64,000 nt of DNA, taken from assembly GCA_900545825.1 (NCBI GenBank), contig URAS01000002.1:124001-188000 (forward strand), read 5' to 3'. Each line of letters opens with the position of its first letter. The first letter of the stretch is position 1. The position numbers and the translations under genes were made by a program. Shown here one piece after another: positions 47,880-61,900 of the stretch. Source of the stretch: an uncultured Actinomyces sp. Its GTDB lineage: Bacteria; Actinomycetota; Actinomycetes; Actinomycetales; Actinomycetaceae. The notes beneath the pieces are model-generated. The model was given only the letters and a program-made list of their open reading frames with translations, did not search any database and had not been told where the DNA came from.

Positions 47880-48091
47880 GACTTGGTCAAACCGGTCACT
47901 ACAGCCCCAACACTGCAGTAATGTCCGTGCTTCGTGACGATGTGTCCGTATCGTGAATCTTGATCGAGCCAGCGGGAATGGGTTCTGCTACGTTCACAAG
48001 TGACGGCTGGCCCAATCACAGCCGGTCTACTCGCTGGCACCGCCTGAAGTCCCTGGCAATCCGCGCTAGTGAGGACAAGAAGGGAGCCCAC

Positions 48092-49516
48092 ATGTTTAAG
48101 GATGCTCAAGAAATCACCGAGTTTATCGAGCGCGAAAACGTCGTCTTCGTCGACGTTCGCTTCTGTGATTTGCCTGGCGTTCAGCAACACTTCACGATCC
48201 CCGCTCAGGAGTTCATTGACGCCGCCCTCGAGAACGGCCTCATGTTCGATGGGTCCTCGGTGCGTGGCTTCACCGAGATCCACAAGTCCGATATGAAGCT
48301 CATTCCGGACGTCACCACCGCTTTCGTCGATCCCTTCCGCGCCCAGAAGACCCTGGTCGTCGTGTTCTCGATCGTCGACCCCTTCACGAACGAGCCCTTC
48401 TCGCGTGATCCCCGCCAGGTCGCGGCTAAGGCCGAGGCCTACCTCGCCTCCACCGGCATCGCCGACACGTGCTACATCGGGGCCGAGGCCGAATTCCACC
48501 TGTTCGACGACGTCCGCTACCAGGTTCAGCCTGGCCACACGTTCTACAGCGTCGACTCCTCCGAGGCCCAGTGGAACTCGGGCCGCGAGGAAGAGGGCGG
48601 TAACCTCGGCTACAAGCAGACGGTTAAGGGCGGCTACTTCCCGGTCTCGCCGCGCGATAAGGACGCCGACATCCGCGACGTCATGGTGACGAACCTCGCC
48701 ACCGCCGGTCTGACGATCGAGCGTGCACACCACGAGGTCGGCGCCGCCGGCCAGCACGAGATCAACTACCGCTTCGCGTCGCTGCAGCACGCTGCCGACG
48801 ACATGATGACGTTCAAGTACGTCATCAAGAACACCGCCTACCAGGCCGGCAAGTCGGCGACGTTCATGCCGAAGCCGATCTTCGGCGACAACGGCTCGGG
48901 CATGCACACGCACCTGTCGCTGTGGAAGAACGGCGAACCGCTGTTCTACGACGAGCGCGGCTACGGCTCGCTGTCGGACACGGCCCGCTACTTCATCGGC
49001 GGCCTCCTCCACCACGCCCCGGCTCTGCTGGCGTTCACGAACCCGTCGATCAACTCGTTCCGCCGCCTCGTGCCCGGCTTCGAGGCCCCGGTCAACCTCG
49101 TGTACTCGGCCTCGAACCGTTCGGCGTGTATCCGCATTCCCGCGACCGGCACGTCGCCCAAGGCCAAGCGCGTCGAATACCGCGTGCCCGACCCGTCGGC
49201 GAACCCCTACCTGTCGTTCGCCGCGTGCCTCATGGCCGGCCTCGACGGCATCCGTAACCGCATCGAGCCCGCCGAGCCGATCGACAAGGACCTCTACGAG
49301 CTGCCGCCGGCCGAATACGCCGACATCGCCAAGCTGCCCGCGTCGCTTGAGGAAGCGATCGAGGCCCTGAAGAACGACCGCGACTTCCTCACCGAGGGCG
49401 ACGTCTTCACCGACGACCTCATCGACACGTGGATCGAATACAAGGAAACGGTCGAGATCGCGCCCATGCGCGTCTACCCGCACCCCTACGAGTACCAGCT
49501 CTACTACGACATGTAA
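48092..49516 (+). CDS. glnA: Glutamine synthetase type I
   Basis: The enzyme makes glutamine from glutamate, ammonia and ATP. The 474-residue protein, starting [13 protein letters not shown] with AAGGGAG upstream, shows [20 protein letters not shown], the ATP site [12 protein letters not shown] and [10 protein letters not shown]. The adenylylation Tyr in [11 protein letters not shown] is present, so a GlnE adenylyltransferase probably regulates it (GSI-beta). It diverges from gltB; a strong hairpin follows the stop. Confidence 0.97.
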   Translation: MFKDAQEITEFIERENVVFVDVRFCDLPGVQQHFTIPAQEFIDAALENGLMFDGSSVRGFTEIHKSDMKLIPDVTTAFVDPFRAQKTLVVVFSIVDPFTNEPFSRDPRQVAAKAEAYLASTGIADTCYIGAEAEFHLFDDVRYQVQPGHTFYSVDSSEAQWNSGREEEGGNLGYKQTVKGGYFPVSPRDKDADIRDVMVTNLATAGLTIERAHHEVGAAGQHEINYRFASLQHAADDMMTFKYVIKNTAYQAGKSATFMPKPIFGDNGSGMHTHLSLWKNGEPLFYDERGYGSLSDTARYFIGGLLHHAPALLAFTNPSINSFRRLVPGFEAPVNLVYSASNRSACIRIPATGTSPKAKRVEYRVPDPSANPYLSFAACLMAGLDGIRNRIEPAEPIDKDLYELPPAEYADIAKLPASLEEAIEALKNDRDFLTEGDVFTDDLIDTWIEYKETVEIAPMRVYPHPYEYQLYYDM

Positions 49517-49545
49517 GTCCGGCTGGACGTAGCTGCGCTGCGTGA

Positions 49546-49587
49546 AGAAGGGCCCGGCTTCCCCCGCTGTGGGGGCCGGGCCCTTCT
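49546..49587 (+). terminator. glnA terminator hairpin
   Basis: A 13-bp stem (AGAAGGGCCCGGC with GCCGGGCCCTTCT) has further C/G pairing inside its loop and starts 30 bp past the glnA stop. The U-run is short (TTCTGT), so it is a GC-type actinobacterial terminator. Confidence 0.7.
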
Positions 49588-49706
49588 GTATGCGGCCGGC
49601 CCACGCCCTCCCGCCCTCGAGATCACCTCCACCCCTTTCTGTGGCATTCTTCGGGGTGGCGACCCGCGTCAGTACATTAAAAGATGTCATATTTTGTGGG
49701 CATACA

Positions 49707-49743
49707 CGAGGGCGGCGGATCCAGCTCGGACCCGCCGCCCTCG
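49707..49743 (-). terminator. Hairpin after rpoC
   Basis: A 12-bp perfect stem (CGAGGGCGGCGG with CCGCCGCCCTCG) lies 20 bp past the rpoC stop, facing the glnA terminator. It is the probable end of the rpoBC transcript; there is no adjacent U-run. Confidence 0.6.
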
Positions 49744-49762
49744 TTGTGTCAGCCGTTAGCGA

Positions 49763-53659
<3,897 letters not shown>

Positions 53660-53768
53660 GTTTCCTTCTTCCTCAATCGTTCCGGTTGCCAGCGTGACTG
53701 GTTTCCGGCCCCCGTCCGCCCGCTGACGCGTCCGGGGCGCCGACCCTGAAACTCAGGGACGGCCTCGA

Positions 53769-56700
53769 CTAAATTTCGTCCAACTTCACGCTGGGATTGG
53801 GCCGGGAACCAATGTTGATTCCCAGCTCTTCGGTAGCACGCTGAGCGTCGTCGTCCTCTTCCTTCAACGAGACCACGCTGCCGTCGGCGTCGAGGGTTTC
53901 GACGTCGAGGCAGAGGGACCGCATTTCCTGGATGAGGACGCGGAACGACTCGGGGATGCCCGGCTCGGGGATGTCTTCGCCCTTGACGATCGCCTCGTAG
54001 ACCTTGACGCGGCCGGTGATGTCGTCGGACTTGACGGTGAGCAGCTCCTGGAGCGAATAGGCGGCACCGTAGGCCTCCATCGCCCACACCTCCATCTCAC
54101 CGAAGCGCTGGCCACCGAACTGGGCCTTACCGCCGAGCGGCTGCTGGGTGATCATCGAGTAGGGGCCGGTCGAACGCGCGTGAATCTTGTCGTCGACCAG
54201 GTGGTGGAGCTTGAGCATGTACTTGTAGCCGACCGAGATCGGGTACGGGAACGGCTCGCCGGTGCGGCCGTCGAACAGCCTGGCCTTGCCTTCGGAGTTG
54301 ATGAGCCGCTGGCCGTCCTCGTTCGGGTTCGTGCAGGTCAGCAGGCCCGTCAGCTCGTCCTGGGTACAGCCGTCGAACACCGGGGTGGCGATGCGGGTGC
54401 GGGCCTCGGTCTTGAGGCCGCCCTCCGGCAGCTGCTTGACCCATTCGGCGCCCTCTTCCATCGCCTTCGTGGCGTCCCAGCCCATCGCGGCGATCCAGCC
54501 CATGTGGAACTCGAGCACCTGGCCGATGTTCATACGACCGGGGACACCCATCGGGTTGAGGATGATGTCGACCGGGGTGCCGTCCTCGAGGAACGGCATG
54601 TCCTCGACCGGCAGGATGCGCGAGACGACACCCTTGTTGCCGTGGCGACCGGCCAGCTTGTCGCCGACCGTGATCTTGCGGCGCTGGGCGATGTAGACGC
54701 GCACCATCTGCTTGACGCCGGCGGGCATTTCGTCTTCCTCGTCCGTGAACTCGCGGACGCCGATGACGATGCCGGTCTCGCCGTGCGGGACGCGCAGCGA
54801 CGTGTCGCGGACCTCGCGGGCCTTCTCGCCGAAGATCGCGCGCAGCAGGCGCTCCTCGCTGGTCAGCTCGGTTTCGCCCTTGGGCGTGACCTTGCCGACG
54901 AGGATGTCGCCCGAACGGACCTCGGCGCCGATGCGGATGATGCCGCGCTCGTCGAGGTTAGCCAGCGCCTCTTCCGAGACGTTGGGGATGTCGCGGGTGA
55001 TCTCTTCGAGGCCCAGCTTCGTTTCGCGGGCATCGATCTCGTGCTCTTCGATGTGGATCGACGTGAGGACGTCGTCCTGGACGATCCGGCGCGAGAGGAT
55101 GATCGCGTCCTCGTAGTTGAGGCCCTCCCACGACATGTAGGCGACCAGCAGGTTCTTGCCGAGCGCCAGCTCGCCGCCGTCGGTCGCGGGGCCGTCGGCC
55201 AGGAGGTCGCCGACCTCGACCCGGTCGCCCTCGGCGACGCGCAGCCGCTGGTTGTAGCAGTTGCCGGGGTTCGAGCGGTCGAACTTCTGGAGCTTAAGCA
55301 CCTGGTAGGAGCCGTCGTCGGCCATGATCGTGATCGACGCCGCGTCGGCTTCGGTCACGACGCCCGCGCGGTCGGCCACGAGGGCCTCGCCGGCGTCGAT
55401 GGCCGTGCGCATCTCCATGCCGGTGCCCACGAGCGGGGCCTCGGTGGTGAGCAGCGGCACCGCCTGGCGCTGCATGTTCGCACCCATGAGGGCGCGGTTC
55501 GCGTCGTCGTGCTCGAGGAACGGGATCAGCGAGGTCGCCACCGACACCATCTGGCGGGCCGCGACGTCCATAAAGTCGACGTCGTCGCGCTCGACCAGCG
55601 CGGGGTCCGGGCCGGCGACACGGCAGAGGACGTGGTCCTCGGCGAAGTGGCCGTCCTCGGTGAGGACCGCGGACGCCTGGGCGATGTTGTACCGGTCTTC
55701 CTCGTCCGCCGACAGGTAGTGGACCTCATCCGTCACCTGGGCGTCGCGGACGACGCGATACGGCGTCTCGAGGAACCCGAACGCGTTGAGGCGCGCGTAG
55801 GTCGCCAGCGAGCCGATCAGACCAATGTTCGGGCCTTCAGGGGTCTCGATGGGGCACATACGGCCGTAGTGCGACGGGTGGACGTCTCGGACCTCCATGC
55901 TCGCGCGGTCGCGCGAGAGGCCGCCGGGGCCCAGCGCCGACAGGCGGCGCTTGTGGGTGAGGCCCGACAGGGGGTTGTTCTGGTCCATGAACTGCGACAG
56001 CTGCGACGTGCCGAAGAACTCTTTGATCGCCGCGACGACCGGGCGAATGTTGATGAGCGACTGCGGCGTGATCGCCTCGGCGTCCTGCGTCGTCATGCGC
56101 TCGCGAACGACGCGCTCCATGCGCGACAGGCCCGTGCGGACCTGCGACTGGATGAGCTCGCCCACCGCGCGGATGCGGCGGTTGCCGAAGTGGTCGATGT
56201 CGTCGGTCTCGATGCGCAGCTCGACGTCGGCGCCCTCCGAATTCTTCACCGTCAGCGTCTTGTCGCCGCGGTGCAGAGCCATGAGGTACTTCGCCGCGAC
56301 GATGATGTCGTTGAGCGTGAGGACGCTGAGGTCCAGCGGATCGGTCTGGCCGAGCTTCTTGTTGAACTTGTAGCGGCCGACCTTCGCCAGGTCGTAGCGC
56401 TTGTCGTTGAAGTAGAAGTTCTCGAGCAGCGTGCGGCCGGCCTCCGGCGACGCCGGTTCGCCCGGGCGGATCTTGCGGTAGATGTCGGTGAGGGCGTCCT
56501 CGGTCGTCTGGATCGAGTCCGAGTCCTTTTCCAGCGTCTCGAGGATCACCGGGAAGTCCGCGAACTCCTCGCGGATTTCGGCCGGCGTCATGCCGAGGGC
56601 GCGGAGGAACACGGTGACCGACTGCTTACGGCGCCGGTCGATGCGCACCGCGACGTTATCGCGCTTGTCGATCTCGAGCTCCAGCCACGCGCCGCGCGAC

Positions 56701-57263
56701 GGGATGAACTTGCAGCCGAAGATGTCCTTGTCCGACGTCTTGTCCGGCGTCATGTCGAAGTAGACGCCCGGCGAGCGGACCAGCTGCGACACCACCACAC
56801 GCTCGGTGCCGTTGATGATGAACGTGCCCGAGGGCGTCATCAACGGGAAGTCGCCCATGAACACGGTCTGCGACTTGATTTCGCCCGTGTTTTCGTTCAT
56901 GAACTCGGCGGTCACGAACATCGGCGCGGCGTAGGTGTAGTCCTTCGCCTTGCATTCGTCGATCGTGTACTTCGCCGGCTCGAACTTCGGGTCCGAGAAC
57001 GACAGCGACATCGTTTCGCCAAAGTCACGAATCGGCGAGATTTCGTTAAAGATTTCCTCGAGGCCCGAAACGGTGGAGCGGACGGGGCCGGTGGCCGAGG
57101 CGGCCTCGGCTTCCTGCCGTTCCTTCCAGGCGTCGGTGCCGAGCAGCCACTCGAACGATTCGCGCTGAATCGCGAGGAGCGACGGCGGCTGGAGGACCTC
57201 GTCAAGCTTGCCGAACGACAAGCGTTTGTTAATACCCGATGCGGTGGTTGCAGAGGCAGCCAA
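53769..57263 (-). CDS. rpoB: DNA-directed RNA polymerase subunit beta
   Basis: RpoB forms the RNA-polymerase active-site cleft and binds rifampicin. I start it at a TTG at 57263 ([15 protein letters not shown], 1164 residues) because GGAAGG lies seven bases upstream and mycobacterial rpoB also uses TTG; the frame is open to an ATG at 57302. The rifampicin region ([31 protein letters not shown] in the reference order) has the susceptible residues Asp, His and Ser at the three main resistance positions. The protein ends with the usual [11 protein letters not shown] segment and an acidic tail. Confidence 0.97.
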   Translation of the reverse strand: MAASATTASGINKRLSFGKLDEVLQPPSLLAIQRESFEWLLGTDAWKERQEAEAASATGPVRSTVSGLEEIFNEISPIRDFGETMSLSFSDPKFEPAKYTIDECKAKDYTYAAPMFVTAEFMNENTGEIKSQTVFMGDFPLMTPSGTFIINGTERVVVSQLVRSPGVYFDMTPDKTSDKDIFGCKFIPSRGAWLELEIDKRDNVAVRIDRRRKQSVTVFLRALGMTPAEIREEFADFPVILETLEKDSDSIQTTEDALTDIYRKIRPGEPASPEAGRTLLENFYFNDKRYDLAKVGRYKFNKKLGQTDPLDLSVLTLNDIIVAAKYLMALHRGDKTLTVKNSEGADVELRIETDDIDHFGNRRIRAVGELIQSQVRTGLSRMERVVRERMTTQDAEAITPQSLINIRPVVAAIKEFFGTSQLSQFMDQNNPLSGLTHKRRLSALGPGGLSRDRASMEVRDVHPSHYGRMCPIETPEGPNIGLIGSLATYARLNAFGFLETPYRVVRDAQVTDEVHYLSADEEDRYNIAQASAVLTEDGHFAEDHVLCRVAGPDPALVERDDVDFMDVAARQMVSVATSLIPFLEHDDANRALMGANMQRQAVPLLTTEAPLVGTGMEMRTAIDAGEALVADRAGVVTEADAASITIMADDGSYQVLKLQKFDRSNPGNCYNQRLRVAEGDRVEVGDLLADGPATDGGELALGKNLLVAYMSWEGLNYEDAIILSRRIVQDDVLTSIHIEEHEIDARETKLGLEEITRDIPNVSEEALANLDERGIIRIGAEVRSGDILVGKVTPKGETELTSEERLLRAIFGEKAREVRDTSLRVPHGETGIVIGVREFTDEEDEMPAGVKQMVRVYIAQRRKITVGDKLAGRHGNKGVVSRILPVEDMPFLEDGTPVDIILNPMGVPGRMNIGQVLEFHMGWIAAMGWDATKAMEEGAEWVKQLPEGGLKTEARTRIATPVFDGCTQDELTGLLTCTNPNEDGQRLINSEGKARLFDGRTGEPFPYPISVGYKYMLKLHHLVDDKIHARSTGPYSMITQQPLGGKAQFGGQRFGEMEVWAMEAYGAAYSLQELLTVKSDDITGRVKVYEAIVKGEDIPEPGIPESFRVLIQEMRSLCLDVETLDADGSVVSLKEEDDDAQRATEELGINIGSRPNPSVKLDEI

Positions 57264-57571
57264 AAGGTATCCTTCCGGATGAGTACTTTTGCGCACACGC
57301 ACCCGCGGTCCCTAACTGGCGTTGCCCCTACCGTCGCCCGGCGCATCTGTTCTGGATGGCGACCGGAAACAACCCACCTCGGACTAACACAGGCGCAAAC
57401 TCCTACGCTAGTTGGCAACGGGCCCGCCGGCCAAGGGGATTCGTTGCCTTGTGGGAGAAATCATAGGCGGCGCCCTCACGGGGCCGCCACCAGGGTCCCC
57501 TTACCTCATTCGGCGGTTTCTCGCCGGGAACCGTAGGATGAAAGGGACGGATTCGCCAGGGAAGGCCGGGT
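57264..57571. other. 308-bp divergent promoter region between rpoB and fixC
   Basis: It holds the rpoB promoter and leader on one side and the fixC promoter on the other. On the minus strand TTGGCC and TAGCGT (about 57410-57445) with roughly 18-bp spacing are a weak candidate for rpoB. GGAAGG before the fixC ATG is its ribosome-binding site. No coding region is seen. Confidence 0.4.
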
Positions 57572-58861
57572 ATGGAGGAAGATTTCGAGGTCATCGTCGT
57601 CGGCGGCGGGATCGCCGGGACGGTGTGTGCGTTGGCGCTCGCCCAGCAGGGCCACGAGGTCGCCCTCGTCGAACGTGGCGAGGCGCCGGGCTCCAAGAAC
57701 CTGTCCGGCGGCGTCTTCTACTGCGACGTGATGAACCAGGTCATCCCCGATTTTGCCCAGGTCGCGCCGGTCGAACGCCGGATCACCCGGAACTGTCTGA
57801 CCTTCCTCACCCCGGACGGGCACGTCGGCCTCGACATTTTCGACTCGCGGCTGGGCGCGACGGGCAACGCCGTCAGCGTGCTGCGCTCGAAGCTCGACCC
57901 GTGGCTGGCCGAGCAGGCCGAGGCCGCGGGTGTCGCCGTCGTCCCCGGGATGCTGGCCGACCGCGTCCTCGTCGAGGACGGCCGCGTCACCGGCGTCGCC
58001 GTCGGCGAGGACGAGCTGCGCTGCAAGGTCGTCGTCGCGGCCGACGGGATCAACTCGTTCGTCGCCCGCTCGATCGGCCTGCGCCACGCCAGCCCCAACA
58101 AGCACCTGGCGGTCGGCGTGAAAAGCGTCGTCGAGCTGGGCGCCGACGTCATGGCGTCCCGCTTCGGCCTGGCCGAGGGCGAAGGCACCGCGTGGGCGAT
58201 GGTCGGCGAGGCGACGCAGGGCGTCGCGGGCGGCGGCTTCATCTATACGAATCGGACGTCGGTCTCGCTGGGCGTCGTCCTCCGGCTGGATTCGCTGGTC
58301 GAATCGGGCCTGGCCAGCTCGGATATTCACGATGCGTTCCTCGCCCACCCATCGGTCGCCCCGCTGATCGCCGGCGGCGAGCTCAAGGAGTACGGCTGCC
58401 ACATGACCGCCGAGGGCGGCCGCGCGATGCTGGGCCGCATCCACACCGACGGCCTTGTTGTCATCGGCGACGCGGCCGGGCTGACGCTCAACACGGGCTT
58501 CGCGATCCGCGGGATGGACCTGGCAGCCGGCTCCGCCCTCGCCGCGGCCCGCGCGATCGACGCGGCGCTGCAGGCGGATGACGTGTCGGCGGCCGGCCTC
58601 GCGCGGTATCCGCAGGAACTGGCGTCCTCGTTCGTCGGCCACGACCTCGACACCTACGCGAACGCACCCAAGCTGTTCGAGGAGGACGCCATGTACCGCA
58701 CAGTCGGTCCGCTGGCGCAGGACCTCTTTTATCGGATCTATCGTCACGACGGTACGCCGCACCAGCACGCGGCGAAGCTGGCAGCCCAGGCGTGGCAGAA
58801 CTCGGACCTCACGGCCACGGAAGCCGCACGGATCGCCGCGAAGGGGGTGGCTGCGCTGTGA
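57572..58861 (+). CDS. fixC: FixC-type electron-transfer flavoprotein-quinone oxidoreductase
   Basis: FixC accepts electrons from an electron-transfer flavoprotein and, with FixX, passes them to quinone or a partner. The 429-residue protein has the FAD site VVGGGIAGTVCALALAQQGH, the family segment PGSKNLSGGVFYCD, and GDAAGLTLNTGFAIRGMD. It is translationally coupled to fixX by a four-base overlap (GTGA). FixA and FixB, the flavoprotein subunits, are not in this window. The role might be fatty-acid or carnitine-like oxidation, or bifurcation; the sequence does not decide. Confidence 0.93.
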   Translation: MEEDFEVIVVGGGIAGTVCALALAQQGHEVALVERGEAPGSKNLSGGVFYCDVMNQVIPDFAQVAPVERRITRNCLTFLTPDGHVGLDIFDSRLGATGNAVSVLRSKLDPWLAEQAEAAGVAVVPGMLADRVLVEDGRVTGVAVGEDELRCKVVVAADGINSFVARSIGLRHASPNKHLAVGVKSVVELGADVMASRFGLAEGEGTAWAMVGEATQGVAGGGFIYTNRTSVSLGVVLRLDSLVESGLASSDIHDAFLAHPSVAPLIAGGELKEYGCHMTAEGGRAMLGRIHTDGLVVIGDAAGLTLNTGFAIRGMDLAAGSALAAARAIDAALQADDVSAAGLARYPQELASSFVGHDLDTYANAPKLFEEDAMYRTVGPLAQDLFYRIYRHDGTPHQHAAKLAAQAWQNSDLTATEAARIAAKGVAAL

Positions 58862-59151
58862 AGCCAGGAACGGGAACGGTCCACGAACGCCTGTCGGTCA
58901 ACCGGTACACCACCGACGAGGACGCCAGCCACATCCGCATCAACCAGGACTATGCGCGGGCCACGGGCCTGGGCAAGGTCCTGGTCGCCGTGTGCCCCGC
59001 GCACGTCTACTCAGAAAACCCCGACGGGACGATCGCCGTCGAATACGCCGCGTGCCTCGAGTGCGGGACGTGCCTGCAGGTCGCCGACCCCCAGCTGCTC
59101 ACGTGGCACTACCCACGCGGCGGCTGCGGAATCAGCTACCGCCAGGGGTAA
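58858..59151 (+). CDS. fixX: FixX ferredoxin-like protein
   Basis: The 97-residue protein is the ferredoxin partner of FixC. The cysteine pattern is that of FixX: VCPAHVY, then CLECGTC, consistent with one [4Fe-4S] cluster. Start is the GTG at 58858, overlapping the fixC stop (GTGA). A GC-rich hairpin (59205-59233) follows, but lacks a U-run. Confidence 0.92.
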   Translation: MKPGTGTVHERLSVNRYTTDEDASHIRINQDYARATGLGKVLVAVCPAHVYSENPDGTIAVEYAACLECGTCLQVADPQLLTWHYPRGGCGISYRQG

Positions 59152-59408
59152 TACCCCCAGTTGACCCCGCTTGACTGAGGTGGAGGTCACACTTTTTCAC
59201 TTTTGAGGGCGTCGGCACCGAGCCGGCGCCCTCGTCGATGAGACCCACGCCCGGCACGCCGGGCCGGTCCCCCTCCCCCTTTCATCCCACCCTCACGCCG
59301 ACGCCATGAGACCTTCAGTTTTCGCTGGTCAGACCACTTTTCATCCCCGCCGCGTGTCCATTTTCCGGGCATAAGATCCCCGTGTTCCCCGCTTTACCTA
59401 CACCATCG

Positions 59409-61301
59409 ATGATGAAAGTGAAGCGCATGTCAAGAAGACATCTCTCGCATGTGGTCGCCACACTGTCGACGATCACCGCACTGGGCCTCGTTGGCGTAAC
59501 AACGCCCGCCCTCGCCTCGACCTCGGACAAGTCCGCGGACGACGTCATGATCGAGGCGCCGCGCAACCCCCAGTTCGTCCACCACAACCACCACGCCAAG
59601 GACAAGGCTGACGCCAAGGCCCTCCACAACCACGGGATCGGCGTGCGGCCGGCGCCCGTGAGCTTCAAGACCGACGCCAAGGATGCCGCCGCCACCCAGC
59701 GGTCGCGCCAGGCCGCCCAGCGTCTGCCGCGGTCGTTCGACCTGCGGCGTACGGGCAAGCTCTCGCCGATCCGCGACCAGGGGCCGAACGGCTCGTGCTG
59801 GGCGTTCGCGGCGATGGGGGCGCTCGAGTCGTACTTCCTCCCGAAGGAAAAACTCGACTTCTCTGAAGCGAACATGCGGAACACCCACGGCTTCGACTGG
59901 GGCCCGGAGGACGGCGGGTCGCGCGTCCTCTCGACGGCCTACTTCGCGCGCCGGTCGGGCCCGGTCGCCGAGGCTGACGACCCCTACTCGCCGTACCGTT
60001 TTAACTCACCGTCGGACCTTCCGCGGCGCAAGGACGTCACCGACGCCCTCTTCATCCCCGACCAGCAGTCGGGCCAGGACACCCAGACGATCAAGGAGGC
60101 CGTCACCGCCTACGGCGCGGTGTCGACGACGATCAACGGCGACGACAGCTTCATGAACCGCCGCACGGCCGCCCACTACAACCCCGGGTATGGTCGCGCC
60201 AACCACGCCGTCGACATCGTCGGGTGGAACGACGACTATTCGCCCGACAACTTCGACCAGCGCCCTCCGGGGCCGGGTGCCTGGATCGTCCGCAACTCGT
60301 GGGGCACCGGCTGGGGTGACAGCGGGTACTTCTACGTCTCGTACTACGACAGCTTCATCGGCCGGGAAAACGCCGTTTACCTGGCCCGGAACGTCGACCA
60401 GAACGAGCAGACCTACCAGTACGACCCGCTGGGGGCGACCTCGTCGATCGGTAATCGCGGGAACGGCTGGTTCGCCAACGTGTTCACGGCGTCGAATCGC
60501 GAGCAGTCCCTCCACGCCGTCGGCTTCTGGGCGATGTCGAACGACGTGACGTACGACGTCTACCTGGCGACGAACGTCAACTCGCCGCGCGACCTCGCGG
60601 GCGGCAAGAAGATCGCCTCGGGCCACGTTGACTTCGCCGGCTACCACACGATCACGTTCGATCCGCAGAAGATCGCGCCGGGACAGAATTTCGCCCCGGT
60701 GGTCCACGTCAAGTCGAACGACTACGACTACGTCGTGCCCATCGAGGAGCCCATCCGCGGCTTCTCGTCGGGTGCCCGCGCACGAAGCGGCCAGTCGTTC
60801 GTGTCGACCTCCGGCGAGAGCTGGGACGACCTGACCCGCAAGTTCCCGAACTCGAACGTCGCGCTCAAGGCGTTCACGACGACGTCCTCGGCGCAGCCGA
60901 CGCCCGGCCCCACGCCGACGCCGACTCCGACCCCGACGCCCACGCCGACCCCGACGCCGGATCCCACGCCGACGCCGGGTCATGCCCAGGACGTCTCCAT
61001 GACTGTCCAGGCAGATCCGGGCGATTCGGTGTACGGCTACACGGCGGTCGCGTTCAACGTGAAGATCGTCGACGCCCGTGACCGCAGCACGCCGGTGGCC
61101 TACGTGCCCGTGACGTACCAGCTGACGAAACCAGACGGGACCGAGCTCACGGCACGCGGCCGCACGGACCGCAATGGGCTGCTGCAGTTCTATTCGCCGC
61201 GCGACGTCCAAGACCTGCGCGGGGTCTATCACGTGACGATCGTGGCGGAATCGCCGACGGTCAAGCGTGCGACGACGTCGTTCACCTACACCGTGTGGTA
61301 G
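59409..61301 (+). CDS. Secreted papain-like (C1A) cysteine protease with lectin-like and Ig-like domains
   Basis: The 630-residue product has a signal peptide (HVVATLSTITALGLVGVTTPALA), a propeptide-like region, and a papain domain with the complete active site: Gln124 and Cys130 in RDQGPNGSCWAFA, His266 in ANHAVDIVGW and Asn296 in VRNSWGTGWGD. Next comes a lectin-like beta domain of the kind found after C1 peptidases in anaerobic and gut bacteria (about 325-480), a Pro-Thr linker of about 30 residues, and a C-terminal Ig/macroglobulin-like domain (about 520-630). No sorting signal is seen, so it is probably secreted or held by its own domains. Start is uncertain (59409, 59412 or 59427; the frame opens at a GTG 59382). 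It may degrade host or environmental protein. Confidence 0.85.
   Translation: MMKVKRMSRRHLSHVVATLSTITALGLVGVTTPALASTSDKSADDVMIEAPRNPQFVHHNHHAKDKADAKALHNHGIGVRPAPVSFKTDAKDAAATQRSRQAAQRLPRSFDLRRTGKLSPIRDQGPNGSCWAFAAMGALESYFLPKEKLDFSEANMRNTHGFDWGPEDGGSRVLSTAYFARRSGPVAEADDPYSPYRFNSPSDLPRRKDVTDALFIPDQQSGQDTQTIKEAVTAYGAVSTTINGDDSFMNRRTAAHYNPGYGRANHAVDIVGWNDDYSPDNFDQRPPGPGAWIVRNSWGTGWGDSGYFYVSYYDSFIGRENAVYLARNVDQNEQTYQYDPLGATSSIGNRGNGWFANVFTASNREQSLHAVGFWAMSNDVTYDVYLATNVNSPRDLAGGKKIASGHVDFAGYHTITFDPQKIAPGQNFAPVVHVKSNDYDYVVPIEEPIRGFSSGARARSGQSFVSTSGESWDDLTRKFPNSNVALKAFTTTSSAQPTPGPTPTPTPTPTPTPTPTPDPTPTPGHAQDVSMTVQADPGDSVYGYTAVAFNVKIVDARDRSTPVAYVPVTYQLTKPDGTELTARGRTDRNGLLQFYSPRDVQDLRGVYHVTIVAESPTVKRATTSFTYTVW
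60898..60978 (+). repeat. Hexamer tandem repeat encoding the Pro-Thr linker
   Basis: Imperfect repeats of CCGACG/CCCACG code for alternating Pro-Thr, with a Gly break at the start and an Asp break near the end. As the unit is two codons, slippage would change linker length but keep the frame. Confidence 0.8.
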
Positions 61302-61401
61302 GTCAATCACGTCCTCTTGAGCCGGCGGGGTGGGCGACATGCTCACCCCGCCGGCCTCATTTATGCTCCTGGTAGGCAATAGTGCGGGGCGAGGAGGCGC
61401 G

Positions 61402-61746
61402 ATGACGATCGACGAGGACGAATTCTGGGCGCTGGTCGAGGACGAATACGCCCAGCTGCCGCCCGAAATGACCGACGGCCTCGATAACGTGGCGATCTTC
61501 GTCGAGGACCGCAGCAGCACCGAGCCCGACCTGCTGGGCGTCTACGAGGGCTTCGACGTCAACGACCGCGTCGGCTACGGCTTGGGCGAGCTGCCCGACC
61601 GGATCGTCCTGTTCCGCGAGGTGCTGGCCGACTACTGCGACGACCTCGACCAGTTGCGCGACGAAATCCACATCACCCTGGTCCACGAGATCGCCCACTA
61701 CTTCGGGCTCGACGACGACCAGCTGCACGCCCTCGGCTGGGCGTAG
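61402..61746 (+). CDS. Minimal zinc metallopeptidase (metallopeptidase family, DUF1025-like)
   Basis: The 114-residue protein belongs to the small zincin family of actinobacteria. The zinc motif HEIAHYFGLDD has ligands His95 and His99, catalytic Glu96, and Asp105 as third ligand (HExxHxxGxxD). GAGGAGG lies shortly before the ATG at 61402. There is no signal peptide, so it acts in the cytoplasm; the substrate is unknown. Confidence 0.88.
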   Translation: MTIDEDEFWALVEDEYAQLPPEMTDGLDNVAIFVEDRSSTEPDLLGVYEGFDVNDRVGYGLGELPDRIVLFREVLADYCDDLDQLRDEIHITLVHEIAHYFGLDDDQLHALGWA

Positions 61747-61804
61747 CCTCTCCCCCGCCCCGAGGGCGCCGCGGGCTCATCATTGCCCCGCCAGCGCATA
61801 GGGC

Positions 61805-61852
61805 GGGGCGCCCGTTCTTTCCGTGCGGCAGAAAGAACGGGCGCCCCTTTTT
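61805..61852. terminator. Strong intrinsic terminator between convergent genes
   Basis: A perfect 17-bp stem (61805-61821 with 61831-61847) with a nine-base loop is followed on the plus strand by TTTTT. It separates the zinc peptidase gene from the convergent VaFE-repeat gene. Confidence 0.9.
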
Positions 61853-61900
61853 CCTCTTCTCACACAGGCACCGTTACCGGTGGATGCATGCGGTCAGCCC

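Noticed and set aside
59205..59233. Terminator after fixX
   Set aside because: The 12-bp hairpin (one mismatch) is clear, but the T-run lies on its 5' side on the plus strand, so it is not a canonical terminator for fixCX.
60728..60967. Antisense frame of Gly-Val repeats over the Pro-Thr linker
   Set aside because: It is the reverse reading of the CCGACG hexamer repeat, not a gene.
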